Positions 31,132 to 39,812 of a stretch of 64,000 nucleotides of DNA are shown here, piece after piece. The notes beneath the pieces are model-generated. The model made no database searches. It was not told the DNA's origin and saw nothing but the letters and a program-made list of their open reading frames with translations. Origin of the DNA: an uncultured bacterium (GTDB lineage Bacteria; Verrucomicrobiota; Kiritimatiellia; PWTM01); assembly GCA_938010045.1 (NCBI GenBank), contig CALLFZ010000010.1:124001-188000 (forward strand). The letters are read 5' to 3'. Every line of letters starts with the position of its first letter. Within the stretch, counting starts at the first letter, position 1. The translations under genes and the position numbers were made by a program.

Positions 31132-32189
31132 CCATCGCCGCCCAGCCGTCGCCGACCTTCTTTCCGGCGGCATCGCCGGAGGACAATCCCACGCCCGTCC
31201 TCTCCATCGTCATCCCATTTCGCAACGAGGAAACCACCCTTCCTATCGTCCTCGACTCCCTCGCCGCGCAGCGATTCGACCGCCCCTTCGAGGTCATCTT
31301 CGTAGACGGCCACTCCACCGACCGCTCCGTCGAGGTCATCCGCGCCCACCCACTTGCCCGCCGCGCCGACGTCCGGATCCTACCGGCGCCGCCCGAACGC
31401 GAAGGCATGAATCATGCCCGCAATGACGGCGCCCGCGCCGCCCGCGCCCCAATTCTCCTCTTCATGCAGGCCGATGTCCGCATCCGCGATCCCAACGCCC
31501 TCGCCGCCGTCCTCCACGCCTTCGACGACCCCGCCGTCGTCGCCACCACCTTCACCGGCCTCGGCGCGGGCAGCGACTTCCGCCGCTACGACCTCTGGGG
31601 CCGCATCTTCCTCGCTCGCTACCAGCGTCTCCGCTGCGAACACGACCTCGATACGAAATTCAACGGCGTCCGCCGCGATGTCTTCAACCGCATCGGCGGT
31701 TTTGATGAAACTCGCTTCCCGTTCGGTGGCGAGGACTTCGAGTTCCGCGTCCGCCTCGCCCGCGAGGGCCGCATCGCCGACACCGGCGTCGAGGTCGAAC
31801 ACCTCCATGGCTACGGCCGCCGCCACACGCCCCTCGGGCTGCTCCGCAAATACGCCCGCAACGCCGAGTGCATGGGTGCCACCGTCCCCGTCTACCTCCG
31901 CAATCTGCGCCACGAACCCGGCTACCTCCGCCACTTCGCCGCGCGCAACCTGCTCGTGCTCGCTTGCATTGCCTCGCTCGTGCCCGCCGCGTGGCCTTGG
32001 GCTCCACTCGCCGTCCTCGCCTTCGCCGCCGCCTGGAGTGCCCCCGTTTGGCTCGAAGTCCGCGACTGGCGCCTCCCCTTTGTCCTGCCCCCCTTTGCGA
32101 TCGCGGCAATGTATGTCTTCACAGTGTATTATCTGCGCGGCCTGATCGCGGGCCGCACCCGCGTCCGGCTGAGGACCACGACCGGATGA
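31128..32189 (+). CDS. Family 2 glycosyltransferase with C-terminal membrane helices
   Basis: A 353-residue inverting GT-A enzyme. SIVIPFRNEETTLPIVL begins the nucleotide-binding fold, VDGHSTDRS and LFMQADVRI supply the acidic metal-binding residues, and FGGEDFEFRVRLAR holds the likely catalytic ED. After about residue 265, two or three hydrophobic helices suggest membrane anchoring at the inner face. It probably transfers the sugar made by the cluster onto a lipid-linked acceptor. Coupled to its neighbours by four-base overlaps on both sides. Confidence 0.9.
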   Translation: MTIAAQPSPTFFPAASPEDNPTPVLSIVIPFRNEETTLPIVLDSLAAQRFDRPFEVIFVDGHSTDRSVEVIRAHPLARRADVRILPAPPEREGMNHARNDGARAARAPILLFMQADVRIRDPNALAAVLHAFDDPAVVATTFTGLGAGSDFRRYDLWGRIFLARYQRLRCEHDLDTKFNGVRRDVFNRIGGFDETRFPFGGEDFEFRVRLAREGRIADTGVEVEHLHGYGRRHTPLGLLRKYARNAECMGATVPVYLRNLRHEPGYLRHFAARNLLVLACIASLVPAAWPWAPLAVLAFAAAWSAPVWLEVRDWRLPFVLPPFAIAAMYVFTVYYLRGLIAGRTRVRLRTTTG

Positions 32190-33070
32190 GCACGCCCAAC
32201 GAGCCCACCGGCCCCACGCCGGCCGCTCCACCCGTCGCGCGCCCGCGCATGCGCGCGCGCGATGTCGCACGCGTCCACGAACTCTGCATCCGCCTCGACC
32301 CCGAGCTCCGCGACGCGCGCGTCCACCCAGAGGCCCGCCGTGCGATGTGGACCCGCTACCGCGCGATCATCTCCACGCTCCGCGATCTGTTGCCCCCTGC
32401 CGTTGCCCATCCGCGGCCGCGCGGCCTCGAAATCGGCGTCGGCGAAGGCACCCTGCTGCTGCTCCTCCATGAATTCGTCCCTCAACTGCGCTGGGAAGGC
32501 CTCGACCTACCCCGCCGCCACGCCGCCTACCAGGCCGAGTTCGACCGTCTCCTCCGCGACCGCGGCCTCTCCCTCACCGAGGCTGATCTGACACGTGACC
32601 CGCTTCCGTTCCCCGACGCCGCCTTCGCCGCCGTGTCCTTCTCCGAGGTCGCCGAGCATCTTCCGCCCAATGTGCTGCTCCCCACCCTCCGCGACATTGC
32701 CCGCGTGCTCGCGCCCGGCGGCCTGCTCGTCGCCACCTCGCCGAACCTCACCTCCCTGCTGAACCGCGTCCTCATCGCGGTCGGGGTCAGCCCCTTCCAC
32801 CTGCCCGTCTCCGAAGACATCGCCGGCTGCGCCACCTACCCTCACATCCACCTCTACACCGCCCGCGAATTTGAGGCGCTGTGTCGGCTCGCCGGACTCG
32901 AACCGATCCGCCGCGACCACCTCACCTACCTCGCCGGCGCCTTCTTCACCGTCGGCCGCCCTCTCCGCAACGCTGCCATGCGCCTGTACCTCGCCGGCGA
33001 ACTCCTCCTCGGCACTCTCCTCCCCGGCCTTCGCGATGGCTGGCTCCTCGCCGCCCGCCGCCCCGCATGA
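32186..33070 (+). CDS. SAM-dependent methyltransferase (class I)
   Basis: A 294-residue protein. GLEIGVGEGTLLLLL is the SAM-binding glycine loop, and FAAVSFSEVAEHLPP and ARVLAPGGLLVATSPN are the type-11 methyltransferase landmarks. The C-terminal part is hydrophobic and may lie against the membrane. In this operon O-methylation of the sugar or glycan is the likely role. Both ends overlap neighbours by four bases. Confidence 0.88.
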   Translation: MSTPNEPTGPTPAAPPVARPRMRARDVARVHELCIRLDPELRDARVHPEARRAMWTRYRAIISTLRDLLPPAVAHPRPRGLEIGVGEGTLLLLLHEFVPQLRWEGLDLPRRHAAYQAEFDRLLRDRGLSLTEADLTRDPLPFPDAAFAAVSFSEVAEHLPPNVLLPTLRDIARVLAPGGLLVATSPNLTSLLNRVLIAVGVSPFHLPVSEDIAGCATYPHIHLYTAREFEALCRLAGLEPIRRDHLTYLAGAFFTVGRPLRNAAMRLYLAGELLLGTLLPGLRDGWLLAARRPA

Positions 33071-33852
33071 ACACCCCCGTCATCATCCTCTGCGGTGGCC
33101 GCGCCACGCGCCTGGCCTCGATGTTCCCCGATACCCCCAAGGCCCTCGTCCCCGTCGCCGGCCGCCCCTTCCTCCTCTGGCAACTTGAATGGCTGGCCGC
33201 CGGCGGCGTCCGCCGCGTCCACCTCGCCGCGGGCCACCTCGCCGACCGCTTCGTCGCATGGCTCACGTCCACTGCCCACCGCATCGGCCACTCTCCCGCC
33301 CTGTGGCAGCTCGACATGCCCGCCCTCCCCGCGCCGCTCGAGCTCTCACTCTCGATCGAACCCGCCCCGCTCGGTACCGGCGGCGGACTCCGTTTCGCAG
33401 CCGACACCCTCGCGCCGTCGCTCCCCTTTCAACGTGCCCTCGTCCTCAATGGCGATTCCCTCCTTCCCCGCCTCAACGTCCAATCCTTGGACGCCGCCCT
33501 CGCTCACACGTCCAATCGTTGGACACTCATCGCCGTCACTCATGTCCCCGACGCCGCCCGCTTCGGCACCATTCGCCTCGACGGCACACGGATCCTCGCC
33601 TTCGAGGAAAAGGGCCACTCCGGCCCCGGTCTCATCAATGGCGGCGTCTACGCCATGACCCGCGATGCGATTCGCGCCATCCCCGCCGGCCGCCCGTTCT
33701 CGATCGAACACGACGGCTTCCCCATCTGGACCGCCGCCGGATTCCTTCACGCGTTCGAAGCGCCCCCGCCGCTCTACGACATCGGAACCCCGGACGGCCT
33801 CGCCGAACTCGAACGCGCCCTCTCTTCCGCCCGCGCCATCCGGAAGCTCTGA
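33067..33852 (+). CDS. Sugar-phosphate nucleotidyltransferase, HddC-like
   Basis: A 261-residue nucleotidyltransferase. ILCGGRATRLASMFPDTPKALVPV is the nucleotide-binding signature, with GTGGGLRFA, VLNGDSLLP for the metal-binding Asp, and INGGVYAM. This size and pattern match HddC, which makes GDP-D-glycero-alpha-D-manno-heptose, and similar mannose- or glucose-1-phosphate transferases. It closes the sugar cluster. The ATGA overlap with the methyltransferase suggests all the proteins are made together. Confidence 0.88.
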   Translation: MNTPVIILCGGRATRLASMFPDTPKALVPVAGRPFLLWQLEWLAAGGVRRVHLAAGHLADRFVAWLTSTAHRIGHSPALWQLDMPALPAPLELSLSIEPAPLGTGGGLRFAADTLAPSLPFQRALVLNGDSLLPRLNVQSLDAALAHTSNRWTLIAVTHVPDAARFGTIRLDGTRILAFEEKGHSGPGLINGGVYAMTRDAIRAIPAGRPFSIEHDGFPIWTAAGFLHAFEAPPPLYDIGTPDGLAELERALSSARAIRKL

Positions 33853-34018
33853 CCCCCCCTCCCTTCGGCCCGACACGCACCGACTTCTGCGGCCCGCCGC
33901 AGCTCCAACGAAGCGTAGACCACCCAAGACCCGCCGAACGTACGTCAACCTCCGTACCCGCCCGTGCCCGTCCAGGTCCATCCGTGCCCCCCACGCACCG
34001 CGCCGTGCCCCGCTCCAC

Positions 34019-34052
34019 AAAAAACCGGCCGACGCATCCGCCCCTGCCGGCC
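34019..34052 (-). terminator. Possible rho-independent terminator after the aspartyl-protease lipoprotein gene
   Basis: Read on the minus strand, a GCCGG/CCGGC stem (extendable by two G-T pairs) with a 16-base loop is followed by TTTTTT (34024-34019). It lies 28 bases past the stop at 34080. The position and U-tract fit a terminator for the plsY-gpsA-lipoprotein operon; the stem is short. Confidence 0.4.
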
Positions 34053-34079
34053 CCACCGCCGAATCAACAGCCGCCGGTC

Positions 34080-35096
34080 TTAGAACAGCCCAATCCGCCC
34101 GGACTCAACATCCAACACAAACCTCCGCTCCCCAAACGCACCGCGCCCGACCAGCGCAAACGGCAGGTGCGCATGCCCCTGACCTGTCGCGCCAATCCAT
34201 ACGCGCACCCTTCCCCAATCCGCTCCGTCTACTGTCAGCCGCGCCTCGCCGCCCGGCTGCGCCACCACCCGACCGCCCACACCGTGCGCCAGCACCGCCC
34301 TGCCCTCGGGCGGCGGCAGGCCCGCCTCTCTCGACAATGGACCCGGCACGTACACGGCAAACTCCGCCCCCGTATCGAGCAGCGCGGGCAGCTCCCGTCC
34401 ATCCAGCCGGATCCTCACCAGCGGCAAACCGCCGGCCCACGTCACCGCAACCTCGCGGGCCGGATACCGAACTGGTCGGACCGCGCTTCCGAAGCGAATC
34501 GCGCCGGCCGCTCCGTCCCACTCCATCCTCCGCAATACCCCGATCACATCCATGCCGAGAATGATCTCCGCCCTTCTCGCCCGGCCGCCCGCCCAATACG
34601 CCGGATTCTCCCCAGCCGCCGTCACCCAGACCGGTACGTTCGTGATCACGATCCCGCCGAGCCGCAATTCCCGCGCCAAGCCAAGCTCGGCTTCGAACGT
34701 GGCGCCCAACCCCTGTCCCCTCCCAATCGCTACGGCGTTCGTTCCGACGGCGTCCGTCACGGCCAGCGCCGCCACGCCGCACCGCCGCGCCGCCGACGCG
34801 TCCATGAGCGTCGTCATCGCGCCGGTGTCGACGAGCGCAAGCAACGGGCACCCGTTCAGTCGGATTCGAACGATCGGCGCATCCACTCCGTCCGGTCCCC
34901 CCTCCCAATACAGCACCGCGCCATCGGCGCCGCCAGGCACGCGGAACGGCCCCGCGGACTCGACGCTCGCCGTCTCCCGGGGCCACGTGGACCTTCTCTC
35001 GATGCGCGCCAACCCAAGGCCGCGGCAACCCGCCAGCGCGATCAGCGCTGCGCACGCCAACTCGCCCGCGCGATATCGACGCGGCGCCCTCGGCAT
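34080..35096 (-). CDS. Lipoprotein with two retropepsin-like aspartyl protease domains
   Basis: About 338 residues. The start at 35096 (after GAGGAGGG) gives a signal ending in a lipobox with Cys24. Two copies of a retroviral-type protease fold follow, each with its own active-site triad: ALVDTGAMTTLMD around Asp90 and ALLDTGAEFAVYVP around Asp241. The strand pattern after each is similar. A single-chain tandem would mimic the retropepsin dimer, so the protein could be an active periplasmic protease or a binding scaffold. The gene upstream (35119-36174) is a degenerate relative. Together they sit downstream of gpsA. Confidence 0.82.
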   Translation of the reverse strand: MPRAPRRYRAGELACAALIALAGCRGLGLARIERRSTWPRETASVESAGPFRVPGGADGAVLYWEGGPDGVDAPIVRIRLNGCPLLALVDTGAMTTLMDASAARRCGVAALAVTDAVGTNAVAIGRGQGLGATFEAELGLARELRLGGIVITNVPVWVTAAGENPAYWAGGRARRAEIILGMDVIGVLRRMEWDGAAGAIRFGSAVRPVRYPAREVAVTWAGGLPLVRIRLDGRELPALLDTGAEFAVYVPGPLSREAGLPPPEGRAVLAHGVGGRVVAQPGGEARLTVDGADWGRVRVWIGATGQGHAHLPFALVGRGAFGERRFVLDVESGRIGLF

Positions 35097-35118
35097 GGCC
35101 GCCGCCCTCCTCTGTGGA

Positions 35119-36174
35119 TCAGGGCTGGACTGGTCGCGCCGCCGCCGCCGGCCGCTCGATCCGCACCTCATTGCGACGATTATCCAGAACGATCACGAAC
35201 CGCCCGAGCGCGCCGAGGCCAACGCGGGTCAGGTCCGGAAACCCCAATCCCTGCTCCTCTAGACCCACCGCGCGCAGCTCACGCAGTACCACATCGCCCA
35301 TCGTCACTTGCCGCACCAGCGCGGACGGTGGCGTGGCCATCGCAAGCTCGAACTCGCCGGCGAGGTCCAGCAGCAGCAACTGGGTCTGGCCTCCGACCGT
35401 GCCTTTCACGACCATCATATTGTAGCCGGCTTCCAGCGGCAGGCGCGCAAGCACGTCGGGCGCGGCCTCCTCCTCCGCGCCGCGGCGACTCGCAAACACA
35501 ATCCGCCGCGAGGGAAACTCCCAGCGCACTGTCTCGAACGCGCGCAGAAAGCTCCAGCCGAGCACAGCGTCGGCCTCGCGCGCGTCGGCCGAGCGGCAGA
35601 GCGGCCAGAGCGAGCCACGCACCGGTCTCGCATAGAAGAGCACCGCCTCCACTGGCAGCAGTTCGATCGAAAGCGTCTGAGCTGCGCAGAGTGCCCCGCG
35701 GCTCGTATCGGGCACATGCTCCGGCACGCCATAGACCAACGGCGGGCCCAGGGGCGCGAGTCCGAACCGCCGGGCCCGATCCAATGAGGTCCAGTTCGCC
35801 GGCGACGTCGTATCCACCAGCAGTCGCACCGGCCGCCCCTCCAGCGTGCCCTCGAACAGAGGCAGCCGCGAATACTCGGGCGAGACGAACACGCCCACCG
35901 CCTCGAAGCCCGGTGGTACCCGATGGGCATTGATAAAGACCGGCACGTTGTCGCGGCCCAGACTCACCGTCACGGCAAACTCGCGAGGATCCACCGCGCG
36001 GCGCACGAACGCGGCCACCTCGCGCTCCACGTTCTGCAGGCCTGAAATGGGCCGCCCCTCGCGCGTGGTGCGCATCACACCGGAACTGCCGGCGCACCCC
36101 GCCGCCAGCACGGCCACCGCCGCGGCCAAGGTCCATCTCGATTGCCCCGCCGTTTCCATGTGTCGGCTCGTCAT
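35119..36174 (-). CDS. Lipoprotein with degenerate double aspartyl protease fold
   Basis: A 351-residue lipoprotein with lipobox LAAGC at Cys27. Two segments align by position with the active-site turns of the neighbour at 34080-35096. The first reads RLLVDTTSPANWTSLD, keeping Asp121 but losing the Gly of DTG; the second reads LLLLDLAGEFELAM, with DLA in place of DTG. The loss of both triads suggests the fold is kept without normal catalysis. AAAGGAAC precedes the ATG at 36174, which overlaps the gpsA stop by four bases. Likely periplasmic, possibly a partner or regulator of the active-looking sister. Confidence 0.78.
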   Translation of the reverse strand: MTSRHMETAGQSRWTLAAAVAVLAAGCAGSSGVMRTTREGRPISGLQNVEREVAAFVRRAVDPREFAVTVSLGRDNVPVFINAHRVPPGFEAVGVFVSPEYSRLPLFEGTLEGRPVRLLVDTTSPANWTSLDRARRFGLAPLGPPLVYGVPEHVPDTSRGALCAAQTLSIELLPVEAVLFYARPVRGSLWPLCRSADAREADAVLGWSFLRAFETVRWEFPSRRIVFASRRGAEEEAAPDVLARLPLEAGYNMMVVKGTVGGQTQLLLLDLAGEFELAMATPPSALVRQVTMGDVVLRELRAVGLEEQGLGFPDLTRVGLGALGRFVIVLDNRRNEVRIERPAAAARPVQP

Positions 36175-37214
36175 CGGTGCGTTCCTTTGAGTCCCTGACC
36201 GGACGCTGCGCGCGCCGGCTCATGTTCCGGTTTCGGCTCGCGGCGCAAAAGCCGCTCCACCGCCTCGCCGCAGGTCAGCGCCCCGTCGAGCACGTCGCGC
36301 ACCGCCTCGGCGATCGGCATCTCGACGCCGTGGGTGCGCGCGAGCTCCGCCACACGCCGGCAGTTCACCGCCCCTTCCACCGTCGGCGTAGCACCGGCGA
36401 GCAGCGTCGCGGCCGGCTCGCCCCGGCCGAGCCGCTCGCCCAGCGTGCGGTTGCGGCTCGCCCGCCCGTAACAGGTCAACATTAAATCGCCCACCCCGCT
36501 CAGCCCCGCGAACGTCTCCGCACGAGCGCCGAGCGCCACACCCATGCGCATCATCTCCGCAAGGCCGCGCGTGACGAGCGCCGCTTTCGCGTTCTCGCCC
36601 AGCCCAAGCCCATCGCAGGCGCCGGCCGCAATCGCCACCACGTTCTTCAACACGCCGCCCAGTTCGACACCCAGCACGTCATCGCTCGTGTAGACCCGGA
36701 ACGCCGCCTGCGCGAACCACCGTTGAACCTCCTCCGCGACACCCGGTTCGGCCGACGCCGCAACCACCGCGGTCGGCCCCCCCCGCGCCACCTCCTCGGC
36801 AAAACTCGGACCCGACATCGCCGCGACGCGGACGCCGCCACCCAAGGCCGCCGTCATCATGGCCGTCATCGTGCGGTTGTGTTCCGGATCGAGGCCCTTC
36901 GTCACACTGACCCACACCGCATCGGCGGCGCCCGCCGCCCGCATGCGCGCGAGCACCGAGGCCGCAAACCGGGAAGGAACCGCGAAAACCACGATCCGCG
37001 CGCCCGCGAGCGCGGCGGCCGGCTCGGCGGTCCATTCGATCTCCGACGGCAGCACGACAGTGGGCAGAAACCTGCGGTTTTCCCGAGAGACGCGCGTCTC
37101 GCGAATCGTCTCGGCGTCCGGCCCCCACACCGTCACCGCGTGGCCATTTCGGTGCAGACACAGCGCCAGGGCCGTGCCCCAAGCGCCATCGCCAATGACC
37201 GCCGCGCGCCCCAT
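36171..37214 (-). CDS. gpsA: NAD(P)+-dependent glycerol-3-phosphate dehydrogenase
   Basis: Reduces dihydroxyacetone phosphate to sn-glycerol 3-phosphate, the backbone of phospholipids. The 347-residue protein shows AVIGDGAWGTALAL (GDGAWG variant of the dinucleotide motif), FAVPS, VSVTKGL and GPSFAEEVARG. The long GVELGGVLKNVVAIAAG and GLSGVGDLMLTCYG blocks are diagnostic. It starts four bases after plsY ends; plsY uses its product, so the pair is a functional unit. The C-terminal 25 residues are a basic and Glu-rich extension. Confidence 0.96.
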   Translation of the reverse strand: MGRAAVIGDGAWGTALALCLHRNGHAVTVWGPDAETIRETRVSRENRRFLPTVVLPSEIEWTAEPAAALAGARIVVFAVPSRFAASVLARMRAAGAADAVWVSVTKGLDPEHNRTMTAMMTAALGGGVRVAAMSGPSFAEEVARGGPTAVVAASAEPGVAEEVQRWFAQAAFRVYTSDDVLGVELGGVLKNVVAIAAGACDGLGLGENAKAALVTRGLAEMMRMGVALGARAETFAGLSGVGDLMLTCYGRASRNRTLGERLGRGEPAATLLAGATPTVEGAVNCRRVAELARTHGVEMPIAEAVRDVLDGALTCGEAVERLLRREPKPEHEPARAASGQGLKGTHR

Positions 37215-37218
37215 GATA

Positions 37219-37860
37219 TCATGGCCTCCTCGTCGCCCTGGGCGTTGCGCTGATCCGCGGCTCGGTGCCGTCGAGCAGACGCCGGATGTTCGACCGATGC
37301 CGCCAGATCACGAGAGCCCCGAGGATGCTCAGCGTCCAGGGTCTCCACACCTCGTGTCGTCCGTACAGCAACCACGCGGCCAGCGCCACCGCCAGTGCCG
37401 CCGCAATCGAAGCCAGCGAAACAATGCGACGCACCGCGAACACGAGGCCCCATACCGCCACCCCCGCAATGCCCGCCGCCGGGGCCACGCCCAGCAGCAT
37501 CCCCGCGCACGTCGCCACACCCTTACCGCCTCGAAATCCCAGCCACACCGGCCACACATGCCCCGCGACGGCGGCCACGCCGCAGGCCATCCCCAGCCAC
37601 GCCGGCGCCGTCTCGCCCGTGCCGCGCAAATACAACCACGGTACGCCGATCACCGGCACAGCCCCCTTCGCGGCGTCGAGCACAAATGTCAGCACCCCCC
37701 ACTGGGCGCCGAGCACTCGGCCCACATTCGTCGCGCCGACGTTCCCGCTGCCCACCGCGCGAATGTCCACGCCGCGCGCCTGCGCAATCAGGTACGCAAA
37801 CGGGACCGATCCCACTAGATAACTCGCCGCGAGGAGCCCGATCGCCCAGCCGATATCCAT
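37219..37860 (-). CDS. plsY: Acyl-phosphate:glycerol-3-phosphate acyltransferase
   Basis: Acylates glycerol 3-phosphate from acyl-phosphate, the first step of phospholipid synthesis in the cytoplasmic membrane. About 213 residues with five or so hydrophobic helices. The three conserved loops are visible: SYLVGSVPFAYLIA, GSGNVGATNVGRVLG and GFRGGKGVATCAG. The start at 37860 places the first helix immediately after the N-terminus; ATG 37869 and 37896 are alternatives. Directly upstream of gpsA, which supplies its substrate. Confidence 0.95.
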   Translation of the reverse strand: MDIGWAIGLLAASYLVGSVPFAYLIAQARGVDIRAVGSGNVGATNVGRVLGAQWGVLTFVLDAAKGAVPVIGVPWLYLRGTGETAPAWLGMACGVAAVAGHVWPVWLGFRGGKGVATCAGMLLGVAPAAGIAGVAVWGLVFAVRRIVSLASIAAALAVALAAWLLYGRHEVWRPWTLSILGALVIWRHRSNIRRLLDGTEPRISATPRATRRP

Positions 37861-38630
37861 GCGCACCATCTTCCCCGCCGGCCCCGCCGGCATCAAGCAT
37901 CCCCGCCGCTCAACTCCAGGCTCCGTTCGTCCAACTCACGCCGGCGCTGCCGTGGTCGTACGCTCTATCGGTCACGACCTTTCATCTCGCCGGAACGCCG
38001 GGCGGTCCCTGGGAAGGCGCCTCCAACTGGCCAGTGCGGACGACCGTTCTCGGTGGCACGAAACCCGCTCCGGCGCCATCTCGTCGTGATCTCGGCCGGA
38101 CCCTCCTCGTCAAGAACGCTCTGCCGGCGGTCGCATGGAACGTGTTCGTGCTCGGCGACTCTTCCCGGCCACGGCAGTTCACTGGGATTCGCCGAAAACT
38201 TCGGCGCACCCGCCGCCGGGATCGCGATGTCGCGGCCGGCCATCTGCACGACCGCGGTGTTGCCGAAGTCCACCATCGACGCCGTGGCCGTTGGGCGGCT
38301 CTGGGCGAGTTGCGCCCTACACCCCGTCACAGCCGCCGCACGCCGAGCATCGCCTCCAACCGCCGTGGCCGCCCCGCGTATGCCGCCTCGTTCGCGCTCC
38401 GTACGCCGCAGATTCTCGGCGACCACCCGCGTTCTCTCCGGCTGTTCGCGAACCTCATGCGTCGTTTTGGCGCCCTCCCGCGGCCGGCCGCCTGGCTGGA
38501 CGGCCTCGAACGCCGTCTCGGCCGTCGGGGTGGAGATCCGGGCGGACCGGCTCGGACCCGTTTCGCTTCGGATGAACGGAGGCCGGAGGCGGACCGGCGC
38601 CGCCGTGGGCACGGAGTCCGCCGCTCCTGC
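37861..38630. other. 770-base gap between plsY and the M20 peptidase
   Basis: No confident gene. Both strands carry long open frames. One on the minus strand (37965-38612) contains a stretch around 38200-38310 with protein-like composition and good codon third positions, but the rest of that frame loses this character. A decayed gene is possible. I see no repeat or RNA signature. Confidence 0.4.
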
Positions 38631-39812
38631 TCAGCCAACGGCGCGCATCAGTTCGAACAGCAGGCGGCAGCCGGCCACATACTCATCGAGGTCCACGTAC
38701 TCGTCCACGCTGTGCGCATTGTGCTGCCCCGCGCCGAGTGTCACCGTCGGAATTCCCTTCTCGACCAGTGGATTCGCGTCGAGGCCGCCATTGACCACCT
38801 CGGCCACCGGCGACATCCCGACCATCTTCGCCGCACGCATCGCGAGTCGCACCGCAGGATGACCGGCCGGTAGTCGGAACGCTCGATAGTCCGACGTCTC
38901 TTGAAACACCACCGACGCGCGCTCGCCGTGGACGTTCCGCACCGAAGCGGCCGCCTGTTCGAAGGCGCGCCGCCATGCTGCGACAATCCGACGCAGGAAC
39001 GCCCGGCTGTGGCTGCGGCATTCACCGCGCACTTCGACGCGGTCGGTCACCTGGTTCGTCGCCTCACCTCCGCAAATCATCCCCGCGTTCGCCGTGCCAC
39101 ACCGAGAACCCTGTTCGATTCGGCCGAACCAGCCGCCGGACGCGGCGCGCTCGATCGCGCGGGCCGCCGCCAGCATCGCCGAGACTCCCCTCTCTGGATG
39201 CATGCCGGCGTGGCTCGACCGCCCCCGCACCATGGCCGTCCAACGAGACGCTCCAATCGCGCCGATGATGATCTTCGATGGATCCCCGGAATCGAGATTG
39301 AATCCCATCGCCGGTCGTCCCAAATCTTGCGGCCGCACCGCCTTCGCCCCATAGAGGCCGATCTCCTCCGCGATCGTGAAGAGCAGCGTGATCGGCGGAT
39401 GATCTGCATCGCATCGCATCAGCGCCTCCGCCGCGGTGACGATCGCCGCCACCGCCGTGCGATTGTCCGCCCGCACCGCCGTCGCGCCGCGCGCGACGAC
39501 CCGGTTGCCCCGGCGCACCGGTACAGCGCCGCGGCACAGCGGGACCGTGTCCATGTGACCGAGGAACAGGCGCCGGGGACCCGACCGCGTGCCTGGCCAA
39601 CGAACGATGAGATTCCCACAGTGAAACTTTTCGCCCAGCCGGCGCGCCGCGTCGTCCTCGCGGATCGCCGAGCGCGGGCAGCCCGCCGCGACGAGCCGGC
39701 GTCGTACTTCGTCCGACACCGCACGCTCATCCCCGCTCAGGCCTTCGATGCGCAACAGCGCCATCAAATGCTCGATGGCCCTCGTCCCTTGGATCGCATC
39801 TGTCGCTCTCAT
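38631..39812 (-). CDS. M20-family metallopeptidase (peptidase T-like)
   Basis: A 393-residue zinc-dependent aminopeptidase or amidohydrolase of the cytoplasm. The metal ligands sit in FLGHMDTVPL (His, Asp), AVRADNRTAVAAI (bridging Asp), FTIAEEIGLYGAKA (catalytic and metal Glu) and a C-terminal AHSVDEYVDLDEY (His). A dimerisation domain lies between. The AEEIGLYG and HSVDEY words are close to peptidase T and PepT-like proteins. GGAG six bases ahead of ATG 39812 sets the start; the longer frame to 39971 is not protein-like. Exact substrate unknown. Confidence 0.88.
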   Translation of the reverse strand: MRATDAIQGTRAIEHLMALLRIEGLSGDERAVSDEVRRRLVAAGCPRSAIREDDAARRLGEKFHCGNLIVRWPGTRSGPRRLFLGHMDTVPLCRGAVPVRRGNRVVARGATAVRADNRTAVAAIVTAAEALMRCDADHPPITLLFTIAEEIGLYGAKAVRPQDLGRPAMGFNLDSGDPSKIIIGAIGASRWTAMVRGRSSHAGMHPERGVSAMLAAARAIERAASGGWFGRIEQGSRCGTANAGMICGGEATNQVTDRVEVRGECRSHSRAFLRRIVAAWRRAFEQAAASVRNVHGERASVVFQETSDYRAFRLPAGHPAVRLAMRAAKMVGMSPVAEVVNGGLDANPLVEKGIPTVTLGAGQHNAHSVDEYVDLDEYVAGCRLLFELMRAVG

